Positions 1 to 5,997 of a stretch of 6,588 bases of DNA are shown here, one piece after another (the first letter of the stretch is position 1; the number at the start of each line of letters is the position of its first letter). Origin of the DNA: an uncultured Emergencia sp. (lineage in GTDB: Bacteria; Bacillota; Clostridia; Peptostreptococcales; Anaerovoracaceae); NCBI GenBank assembly GCA_902476665.1, contig CABSEO010000110.1:1-6588 (forward strand), read 5' to 3'. The notes under the pieces are model-generated. The model was not told the DNA's origin. It ran no database searches and worked only from the letters and a program-made list of their open reading frames with translations. Both the position numbers and the translations under genes were made by a program.

Positions 1-569
1 CGGAAGAACTTTCGACAGAGCTTGTCATTATTTCCTGTGATGTTCTGGCGGAGAAAAAGATAAGGGAAAATCCTGTGGATCGCTGCTATCACTGTAAAAA
101 CAAAATATTTTCAAAGATTCTGGAAGCCGCTGCCGCAGATGGTTTTGACACAGTAATTGACGGAACCAATGCGTCAGATGATGCAGGAGACAGACCGGGG
201 ATGCGTGCACTTGCAGAAATGAAAGTTTTATCACCTCTGCGGATTTGCGGTATTACCAAAGAAGAAGTGCGTGCCCGCTCAAAAGAGGCCGGACTTTTCA
301 CCTGGGACAAAGCGGCATACGCCTGTCTGGCTACAAGAGTGCCGACGGGAGAGTCTATTTCAGAAGAAAAGCTTCAGAAGATTTATGGAGCGGAAAAAAT
401 ACTGCACCAGATGGGCTTTTCAGATTTTCGCGTCAGACTCTATCACGGTGCGGCCAGACTGCAGCTTCCCGGAAAAGAACTGGAACGTGCAGCTGTACTG
501 CGGAAAGAGATCAGAGAAAAGCTGAAACCGCATTTCGAAAAGATTTTTTTGGATTTGGAGGAAAGGTAG
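1..569 (+). CDS. larE: LarE, NPN-cofactor sulfur transferase (5' end missing)
   Basis: ATP-dependent sulfur transferase that turns the two carboxylates of P2CMN into thiocarboxylates (P2TMN) in nickel-pincer nucleotide synthesis; cytoplasmic. The frame is open from base 3 to the stop at 567-569, giving 188 residues. LarE is usually about 270, so roughly 80 N-terminal residues with the PP-loop SGGxDS motif lie outside the window. The GTG at 75 is not the start: the frame upstream reads as LarE-like sequence into NPVDRCYHCK. Seen: RCYHCK (cysteines at 84-86 and 93-95), a DGTNASD and DRPG segment, then ACLATRVPTG (cysteine at 324-326) and FxxxRVRxYHGAARLQL. The three cysteines match the [4Fe-4S]-type LarE as I recall it, not the single sacrificial cysteine of L. 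plantarum. The C-terminus stops at LDLEER and appears to lack the usual arginine/glycine-rich tail. It abuts larB with no gap. Confidence 0.93.
   Translation, partial: EELSTELVIISCDVLAEKKIRENPVDRCYHCKNKIFSKILEAAAADGFDTVIDGTNASDDAGDRPGMRALAEMKVLSPLRICGITKEEVRARSKEAGLFTWDKAAYACLATRVPTGESISEEKLQKIYGAEKILHQMGFSDFRVRLYHGAARLQLPGKELERAAVLRKEIREKLKPHFEKIFLDLEER
557..561 (+). promoter_or_regulatory. Ribosome binding site of larB
   Basis: GGAGG lies inside the last codons of larE, 8 bases before the larB ATG at 570. It fixes the larB start and shows that larB initiates on its own although its ATG directly follows the larE stop codon. Translational coupling to larE is likely as well. Confidence 0.8.
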
Positions 570-1328
570 ATGGAACAATATCAGGCACGAGATCTGCTTA
601 CTGCGGTGGCAGACGGAAGTACCAGCGTTGAGGAAGCTTTGATGAAACTGAAACTGGCGCCCTTCGAGGAGATTGACATCGCATCTTTAGATCATCATCG
701 CGGAATTCGCCAGGGCGCATCGGAGATTATCTACGGAGCGGGAAAGACTCCGGAGCAGATCGACACTATTGCACATAGTCTCTGGGATCACGGACAGAAG
801 ACTATTCTTATTACGAGGATGAGTCAGGAAGCAGCCGATTATATCAGGAAGGATATCCCTTTTCAGTATGATAAGACAGGACGTATCGGTCTCGTCGGTG
901 AAAAGCTGAAGCCAAGACAAGAAGGTTATATTCTTGTTGCGACAGGCGGTACCAGTGATATGCCTGTCGCAGAAGAGGCAGCTCTGACTGCGGAGATTCT
1001 CGGAAACAGGGTAGAGCGGCTTTACGATGTGGGTGTTGCAGGGATTCACAGACTTCTCGCTCATCTGGATAAAATTATGGGAGCACGAGTGATTATTGCC
1101 ATTGCAGGCATGGAGGGGGCACTGGCCTCTGTCATCGGGGGTCTTGCAGACTGCCCGGTTATTGCAGTACCCACCAGCGTGGGATATGGCACAGCGCTGG
1201 GAGGTGTGACGGCGCTGCTTTCTATGCTGAACTCCTGCGCAAGTGGAGTCAGTGTAGTTAATATTGACAACGGCTTTGGCGCAGCTTATCAGGCAAGCTT
1301 AATCAACCATATGGAGGACGGAAAATAA
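570..1328 (+). CDS. larB: LarB, NaAD carboxylase/hydrolase
   Basis: Catalyses the first step of nickel-pincer nucleotide synthesis. It carboxylates C5 of the pyridinium ring of nicotinic acid adenine dinucleotide and hydrolyses the phosphoanhydride, giving P2CMN plus AMP. At 252 residues it has the normal family length. The N-terminal part carries the family segment LDHHRGIRQGASEIIYGAGK (residues 40-59). The C-terminal half is a PurE-like domain: VATGGTSDMPVAEEA (123-137), YDVGVAGIHRL (152-162), AGMEGALASVIGGL (179-192), VPTSVGYG (200-207) and NIDNGFGAAY (231-240). Cys223, in LNSCASGV, probably corresponds to the cysteine reported to bond covalently to the substrate ring in the L. plantarum enzyme (Cys221, from memory). 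The start has a good Shine-Dalgarno site. The stop codon overlaps the larC ATG by one base (TAATG). Nothing looks broken. Confidence 0.96.
   Translation: MEQYQARDLLTAVADGSTSVEEALMKLKLAPFEEIDIASLDHHRGIRQGASEIIYGAGKTPEQIDTIAHSLWDHGQKTILITRMSQEAADYIRKDIPFQYDKTGRIGLVGEKLKPRQEGYILVATGGTSDMPVAEEAALTAEILGNRVERLYDVGVAGIHRLLAHLDKIMGARVIIAIAGMEGALASVIGGLADCPVIAVPTSVGYGTALGGVTALLSMLNSCASGVSVVNIDNGFGAAYQASLINHMEDGK
1313..1317 (+). promoter_or_regulatory. Ribosome binding site of larC
   Basis: GGAGG within the last codons of larB, 10 bases before the larC ATG at 1328. Together with the one-base stop/start overlap it supports coupled translation of larB and larC and fixes the larC start. Confidence 0.7.
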
Positions 1329-2578
1329 TGAAAACATTATATATCGAGTGCGGAATGGGTGCTGCCGGAGATATGCTTATGGCAGCTTTGTCAGAACTGA
1401 TTGAAGATCGTCAGGCTTTTCTTGAAAAGATGAATGCACTGATGCCGGAAAGCGTGTCTGTCAGTGCGGAGCAGACGGAAAAGTGCGGTATAACGGGAAC
1501 CCATATCAGTGTAAGTATACATGGGAAAGAGGAAGGCTTGGGTTATGATCATCATCACAGTCATGACCATCATGAGCGCGATCATCACAGCCATGGTCAT
1601 CATCACAGTGGGCTTTCGGATATTGATATTCTGATAGAGGGTATGGATGTTTCAGATAAGGTAAAAAGAAATGCGAAAGCCGTCTATCGTATCATTGCTC
1701 AGGCGGAATCCAAAGTTCACGGAAAACCCATGGAGCAGATTCATTTTCATGAGGTCGGAACGATGGACGCAGTAGCTGATGTTGTGGGAAACTGTATTTT
1801 AATGGAACAGCTTGGTGTAGAGCAAATTGTGGTTTCTCCTGTTCATGTGGGAAGCGGCAGTGTCAAATGCGCTCATGGTTTTCTGCCTGTTCCCGCGCCG
1901 GCAACTGCGCTGATTCTGCAGGGGATTCCTGTTTACAGCGGGCAGGTGAAGGGAGAACTTTGTACGCCTACCGGGGCTGCATTGCTGAAGTATTTTGCAA
2001 CTTCATTTGAAACCATGCCTGTTATGACAATTAAAAAAATCGGCATAGGAATGGGAAGCAAAGACTTTGCAGAGCGTCCAAACTGTGTGAGAGCTTTTCT
2101 GGGGGAATACAGTACAGGAGAAGCAGAAATATACAAAGAAAGTGAGAACCTTTTGCTGCATGATCAGGTGACAGAGCTTGCAGCCAACATCGATGATATG
2201 ACTGCAGAAGAAATCGGCTTTGCGATGGAACTGCTGCTGGAAGCAGGTGCGCTGGATGTCTACTGTGAACACATTACCATGAAGAAATCCCGTCCAGCTG
2301 TCAAACTGGTGTGCATGTGCAGACCGGACAATAAGCAGACTTTTGCTGAACTGATGCTGAAAAATACTTCCACCATCGGTGTGCGTGAATATGGCTGCAG
2401 AAGATTCACAATGCAGCGCAGAACGGAAAAACGGCAGACCCCATGGGGCCCGGTGGATATGAAAATCTGTGAGGGCTATGGAATCTATCGTGAAAAAGCT
2501 GAATCTGATCAGCTCTGTGAAATTGCTCGCAGAACCGGACTGTCTCTGAAAGAAATTAAAAAGGAAGTTTATAAATAA
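1328..2578 (+). CDS. larC: LarC, nickel insertase (single uninterrupted frame)
   Basis: CTP-dependent cyclometallase that inserts nickel into P2TMN, forming the carbon-nickel and sulfur-nickel bonds of the mature pincer cofactor. It has 416 residues, the full family length. The N-terminal domain opens with LYIECGMGAAGDMLMAAL (4-21). A histidine-rich patch follows (75-93, 12 His in 19 residues), a presumed nickel-binding or storage loop. Next come the family signatures FHEVGTMDAVADVVG (140-154), GFLPVPAPAT (184-193) and CTPTGAALL (212-220). The C-terminal domain includes NIDDMTAEEIGFAMELLLEA (287-306), MKKSRPA (318-324) and NTSTIGVREY (346-355). In L. plantarum the two halves (LarC1, LarC2) are joined by ribosomal frameshifting. 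Here they are one open frame with no stop between the domains, so full-length LarC should be the default product. It is followed after three bases by the first transporter gene. Confidence 0.96.
   Translation: MKTLYIECGMGAAGDMLMAALSELIEDRQAFLEKMNALMPESVSVSAEQTEKCGITGTHISVSIHGKEEGLGYDHHHSHDHHERDHHSHGHHHSGLSDIDILIEGMDVSDKVKRNAKAVYRIIAQAESKVHGKPMEQIHFHEVGTMDAVADVVGNCILMEQLGVEQIVVSPVHVGSGSVKCAHGFLPVPAPATALILQGIPVYSGQVKGELCTPTGAALLKYFATSFETMPVMTIKKIGIGMGSKDFAERPNCVRAFLGEYSTGEAEIYKESENLLLHDQVTELAANIDDMTAEEIGFAMELLLEAGALDVYCEHITMKKSRPAVKLVCMCRPDNKQTFAELMLKNTSTIGVREYGCRRFTMQRRTEKRQTPWGPVDMKICEGYGIYREKAESDQLCEIARRTGLSLKEIKKEVYK
1547..1609 (+). repeat. Histidine-codon repeat inside larC
   Basis: Imperfect low-complexity repeat of CAT/CAC codons encoding the His-rich patch of LarC. 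The 10-mer ATCATCACAG occurs three times, at 1551-1560, 1581-1590 and 1599-1608. The copies are separated by multiples of three bases, so each encodes the same His-His-Ser unit. In-frame expansion or contraction here would change the number of histidines without breaking the gene. Confidence 0.75.
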
Positions 2579-2581
2579 TTT

Positions 2582-3631
2582 ATGGATAATATCTGGAGAG
2601 TAAGAAGTATCTATATTCTGAAAAAGCTGGTACAGATGGGAGTAGCACTGATTTTTCTGTCGGTGGCAGTCTTTATTATTGCCAGAGCCTGCCCGGGTGA
2701 TCCGCTTCTGGCATATTACGGCGAAGGTGTGGAGCATATGAGTTCGGCAGAGAAGCTGGCGGCACGGCAGCGACTGGGTCTTGATGATTCCCTTCTTCAG
2801 CAGTACATGCGCTGGGCGGGAGACCTGTTTCAGGGAGAACTGGGACTGTCCTATCAATATAAACAGCCGGTTCTTTCTGTAATCAGCGGGGTCTGGATCA
2901 ATACTCTGATTCTGGGACTGGTATCTTATTTTCTGACCTTCGGACTTGCCATTGCATTGGGGATGTTCTGTGCAATGAGAGAAGATCACACTGCGGATAG
3001 AATAATCTGCAAGGCAGGCGTAATTTCTGCCAATATCCCTTCTTTTTTCCTGGCTCTTCTGTTGATACTGATTTTTGCGGTGAACCTCCATCTGCTGCCG
3101 GCGGGGGGTGCCTATTCACTGGGCGAAAAGTATAATTTCTGGGATAGAATTGTTCATCTGATTCTGCCCACAGCAGTTATGGTTCTGCAGCATCTATGGT
3201 ATTATGCCTATCTGGTGAGAAACAAGCTGATTGAAGAAACGAGAAAGGATTATGTTCTGCTTTGTAAAGCGGAGGGAATTCCCAGACGGGTCATTATGAA
3301 GAAACACTGCTTTAAAAATATTTTGCCGTCTCTTCTGGTAATTATGGCGATTTCTGTTCCTCACATTCTTGGGGGAACTTATGTGGTGGAAATGGTATTC
3401 AGTTATCCGGGACTTGGAACCTTAAGCTTTGAATCGGCTATGTATCAGGACTATAATATGCTGATGGCGCTGACTCTTTTGACTGGTGCTGTAGTGCTGT
3501 TTTTCAATATGGCTGCCCAGGCGCTGAGTCAGTGGATCGATCCTAGAATGGAGTATGAAAGGAACTTTACAAAAGAAACAGGGCTCATGCGGAAAACAGA
3601 TGCTGCAGAGAGAAAGGGGGCGGCGGTATGA
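2582..3631 (+). CDS. nikB: ABC importer permease, DppB/NikB type (probable nickel)
   Basis: Integral membrane subunit of a peptide/nickel-family ABC importer; it forms the transport channel with the next gene product. 349 residues. Predicted membrane segments by hydrophobicity lie near 17-36, 105-130, 145-170, 195-212, 248-270 and 292-315. Family features: ARACPGDP (34-41) after the first helix, an extracytoplasmic stretch with RLGLDDSLLQQYMRW and GELGLSY (64-90), the cytoplasmic EAA loop DYVLLCKAEG (223-232) to KNILP (245-249), and VFSYPGLGTL (272-281) before the last helix. The C-terminal tail of about 27 residues (323-349) is hydrophilic and somewhat long. The start is forced: an in-frame stop (that of larC) sits two codons upstream. 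Its Shine-Dalgarno site is poor (AAGGA at 2561-2565, 16 bases away), so translation probably depends on coupling to larC. Nickel specificity is inferred from context; peptide transport cannot be excluded from sequence. Confidence 0.88.
   Translation: MDNIWRVRSIYILKKLVQMGVALIFLSVAVFIIARACPGDPLLAYYGEGVEHMSSAEKLAARQRLGLDDSLLQQYMRWAGDLFQGELGLSYQYKQPVLSVISGVWINTLILGLVSYFLTFGLAIALGMFCAMREDHTADRIICKAGVISANIPSFFLALLLILIFAVNLHLLPAGGAYSLGEKYNFWDRIVHLILPTAVMVLQHLWYYAYLVRNKLIEETRKDYVLLCKAEGIPRRVIMKKHCFKNILPSLLVIMAISVPHILGGTYVVEMVFSYPGLGTLSFESAMYQDYNMLMALTLLTGAVVLFFNMAAQALSQWIDPRMEYERNFTKETGLMRKTDAAERKGAAV
3615..3620 (+). promoter_or_regulatory. Ribosome binding site of the nikC-like gene
   Basis: AGGGGG seven bases before the ATG at 3628, inside the end of the upstream permease gene. 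With the ATGA stop/start overlap it indicates coupled production of the two channel subunits. Confidence 0.6.
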
Positions 3632-4449
3632 AAGGACAGAAAAAACTGCCGAGACTATCATTAGGCATTCTCCTTTTCATTATTCTATGCTGTATCTTTG
3701 CTGATTTGCTGACGGCATATGCACCGTCTCAGATGGACAGCGCAGCTATCGGGATGCCTCCTTCAAGGGAACATATTCTTGGCACAGATACACTGGGGCG
3801 GGATCTGTTTTCTCTGCTGCTGTACGGCGGAAGAGCCTCTATCTGCATCGGCCTTGTCAGCGGTTTTTTTTCCACAGTGATAGCAGTGGTTTACGGTGCA
3901 GTCAGTGGTCTTGCAGGGGAAAGAATCAGCGATCTGATGATGCGATTTGCTGAGTTTGTGATGAGTATACCATCTATTCTTTTAATTATTTTTTTTCAGG
4001 CAATATGGGGGAAGGCGACGGTGTTTTCTCTTGCAGTTGTCATTGCGTTAGTAAGCTGGATGAATATTTCTAAAATCGTCAGAAGTGAAGTCAGACAGAT
4101 TAGGCAGAGTGATTATGTTTTGGCTGCCAGAACTATGGAAGGTGGTTTCTGGTACATTCTCGGACAGCATCTGCTTCCTAACTTTGTGTCATCCATCATG
4201 TTCATGGTAGTGACGAATATCGGTCAGGCTATGATCACAGAATCTACATTGAGTTTTCTGGGGCTGGGATTGCCCTTGACCACTGTTTCCTGGGGCAGTC
4301 TGATGTCTCTTTCTCAGGAAGCTCTTCTTTCAGGCTGCTGGTGGATTATCGTCATTCCCGGTTTTGTGCTGGTGACAACACTGGTGTGTGTAACCAGTCT
4401 GGGAGAATCTATACGAAGACAGAACAATCGGCTTTACAGTAATTTATAA
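3628..4449 (+). CDS. nikC: ABC importer permease, DppC/NikC type (probable nickel)
   Basis: Second channel-forming membrane subunit of the importer, partner of the preceding permease. 273 residues, normal for NikC/DppC. Predicted membrane segments lie near 10-31, 72-97, 108-126, 131-148, 188-210 and 238-258. Diagnostic features: HILGTDTLGRDLFSLLLYGG (49-68), the typical DppC-type segment after the first helix; GRASICIGL (68-76); the cytoplasmic EAA loop DYVLAARTMEGG (162-173) to HLLPN (181-185), which contacts the ATPases; and ESTLSFLGLGLP with SWGSL (205-225). It overlaps the upstream permease by four bases (ATGA), as expected for subunits made in equal amounts. Two runs of eight T (3864-3871 and 3989-3996) fall on Phe-Phe codons. 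The frame is intact. Substrate assignment to nickel rests on the lar neighbours. Confidence 0.89.
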   Translation: MKGQKKLPRLSLGILLFIILCCIFADLLTAYAPSQMDSAAIGMPPSREHILGTDTLGRDLFSLLLYGGRASICIGLVSGFFSTVIAVVYGAVSGLAGERISDLMMRFAEFVMSIPSILLIIFFQAIWGKATVFSLAVVIALVSWMNISKIVRSEVRQIRQSDYVLAARTMEGGFWYILGQHLLPNFVSSIMFMVVTNIGQAMITESTLSFLGLGLPLTTVSWGSLMSLSQEALLSGCWWIIVIPGFVLVTTLVCVTSLGESIRRQNNRLYSNL

Positions 4450-4450
4450 C

Positions 4451-4456
4451 GGAGGA
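4451..4456 (+). promoter_or_regulatory. Strong ribosome binding site of the binding lipoprotein
   Basis: GGAGGA four bases before the ATG at 4461, in the longest intergenic gap of the window (4450-4460). It is one of the strongest Shine-Dalgarno sites here and the only one lying wholly outside an upstream gene. That fits the usual need for more binding protein than channel subunits. Confidence 0.75.
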
Positions 4457-4460
4457 TTTT

Positions 4461-5996
4461 ATGAAAAAAATTTTGTGTGCAGCATTGATACTTTGCCTGC
4501 TTTTTACGTTTTCAGCCTGTGGAGAAAATGAAAACTCTGCTGAGAATACTCTGGTTTACGGTAGTCAGGACTATACGGCAATCAACCCGGCTCTTTATGA
4601 GCACGGAGAAATTAATGCATTGATTTTTGCGGGACTGACGGCTCATGATGAGAATAATCAGGTAGTAGCAGGACTTGCTGAAGACTGGAGCTTTGACGAA
4701 GAAAATCTGACTTATACTTTCAGGCTTCGAGAGGGGCTTACGTTTCACGACGGCGAGCCTTTAACCTCACAAGATGTGAAGTTTACCCTGGAAGCAATTC
4801 TGGATGAAAAAAACCAGTCGGAGATCATTTCAAATTATACTGATATTAAGGAGATAGAATGTCCTGATGACTTGACGGTGAAAATCAGATTGAGTCAGGT
4901 CAATGTAGCTTTTCCCGATTATATGACCATCGGTATTCTGCCGAAGCATCTGCTGGAGGGAAAGGATCTGGCTACCTGCGATTTTAATCAGAATCCTGTA
5001 GGTGCAGGACCTTACATGGTTACGGAATGGGATCAGGGTCAGTCTATTACCATGAAGCGTTTTGAGAATTACTATGGAGGAGCTGCTAACATAGAAACTG
5101 TGATTTTTAAAATCGTACCCGATAGTGATGCCAGAGCAATGCAGCTGCTGTCAGGTGAAATTGATATGGCACAGATTACGGCAAAGTCAGCAGAATCTGT
5201 AAAAACTGCAGAGGGTTACCGCCTTTATCAGATGGATACAGCAGATTACAGAGCGCTTGCTTACAATTTCAACAAACCGCTCTTTAAGGAAAATCCGGAA
5301 CTGGCCAATATTTTAAGTTATGCCATTGATCGTGATGCAATTGTAGATGGCGTATTGCTGGGACAAGGTGAAGTGGCTTATTCGCCACTGCAGAAAGGAC
5401 CCTATGCAAATGATGATATAGAAGACTTTTCTTATGATCCGGAAAAATGCGAAGAACTCTTACAGGAAGCCGGATGGGTGAAAAATGGCGACGGCTATTA
5501 CGAAAAGAACGGAGAAGAACTTGCTTTTGTCATTTCAGCCATGTCGGACGATCAGGCGCGGGTAGATATGGCAAAAATGTGTGCTTCACAGCTGCAGCAG
5601 GTTGGTGTCAACGCCACAGCAGAGACCATGGCTTCTCTTGACTGGGAAAATCAGGACAGCTGCATTATCGGATGGGGGAGTCCTTTTGATCCTGATGACC
5701 ATACTTATAAGGTTTTCACTACAGCTGCGGGAGATAATTATACAGGTTATTCCAATGAAAAAGTTGACAGAATTCTGGCGGAGGCAAGACATACTGCAGA
5801 TGACCAGCAGCGCCGCCGGCTTTACAATCAGTTTCAGGAAGAGATGACCAAAGCTATGCCATACACTTTCCTTGCTTATGTGGATGCATGTTATGGCATG
5901 AAAGATACTATTTCCGGCATCACAGAGAATACGGTTCTCGGACATCACGGTGTAGGCGTATTCTGGAATATTGCAGAATGGGAGATAAAAGAATAA
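4461..5996 (+). CDS. nikA: Substrate-binding lipoprotein, SBP family 5 (probable nickel-binding, NikA-like)
   Basis: Extracytoplasmic solute-binding protein (SBP_bac_5 family) that delivers substrate to the adjacent permeases. 511 residues, within the family range. The N-terminus is a lipoprotein signal peptide: MKK, a hydrophobic core, then FSAC with the lipidated cysteine at 20, so it should be membrane-anchored outside the cell. Phe at -3 of the lipobox is less usual. Family features: LVYGSQDYTAINPALYEH (31-48), GLAEDWSFDEENLTYTFRLR (near 70-90), then GLTFHDGEPLTSQDVKFTLE, PVGAGPYMVTEW in the middle, and NILSYAIDRDAIVDGVLLGQG (hinge/second lobe). The C-terminus has a His-His pair (495-496) in GHHGVGVFWNIAEW. 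His48 and His495/496 are candidate metal ligands, since some nickel-binding family members use histidines near both termini (from memory). Nickel or nickel chelate is inferred from the lar context. Peptide binding remains possible. Confidence 0.87.
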   Translation: MKKILCAALILCLLFTFSACGENENSAENTLVYGSQDYTAINPALYEHGEINALIFAGLTAHDENNQVVAGLAEDWSFDEENLTYTFRLREGLTFHDGEPLTSQDVKFTLEAILDEKNQSEIISNYTDIKEIECPDDLTVKIRLSQVNVAFPDYMTIGILPKHLLEGKDLATCDFNQNPVGAGPYMVTEWDQGQSITMKRFENYYGGAANIETVIFKIVPDSDARAMQLLSGEIDMAQITAKSAESVKTAEGYRLYQMDTADYRALAYNFNKPLFKENPELANILSYAIDRDAIVDGVLLGQGEVAYSPLQKGPYANDDIEDFSYDPEKCEELLQEAGWVKNGDGYYEKNGEELAFVISAMSDDQARVDMAKMCASQLQQVGVNATAETMASLDWENQDSCIIGWGSPFDPDDHTYKVFTTAAGDNYTGYSNEKVDRILAEARHTADDQQRRRLYNQFQEEMTKAMPYTFLAYVDACYGMKDTISGITENTVLGHHGVGVFWNIAEWEIKE

Positions 5997-5997
5997 G

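Noticed and set aside
75..77. GTG as a possible start of larE
   Set aside because: The frame continues upstream to the window edge with plausible LarE sequence, and starting here would remove the PP-loop needed to bind ATP.
544..550. Run of seven T near the end of larE as a possible terminator
   Set aside because: No GC-rich hairpin was apparent before it, it lies inside coding sequence, and the operon clearly continues.
245..631. Plus-strand open frame overlapping larE and the start of larB
   Set aside because: It is out of frame with two well-supported genes and its translation resembles no family I recognise.
687..1064. Minus-strand open frame of 125 codons inside larB
   Set aside because: It mirrors the larB codon register and has no recognised motif; larB on the plus strand is strongly supported.
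2579..2581. Possible promoter or nickel-responsive operator between larC and the transporter genes
   Set aside because: The gap is only three bases, and I saw no palindrome resembling a NikR or other operator around it. Regulation most likely acts upstream of the window.
2003..3091. Long minus-strand open frame of 362 codons opposite the end of larC and the start of the first permease
   Set aside because: It is the exact codon-register mirror of larC and the permease, which share one phase (their junction is TAA TTT ATG). It stays open only because TTA, CTA and TCA codons are absent from the sense strand there. The product has no recognisable domain, is odd in composition (rich in His, Ser, Gln, Cys) and crosses a gene boundary.
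5586..5948. Minus-strand open frame of 120 codons inside the binding-lipoprotein gene
   Set aside because: It lies wholly opposite a clear SBP family 5 coding region, and its translation shows no recognisable domain.
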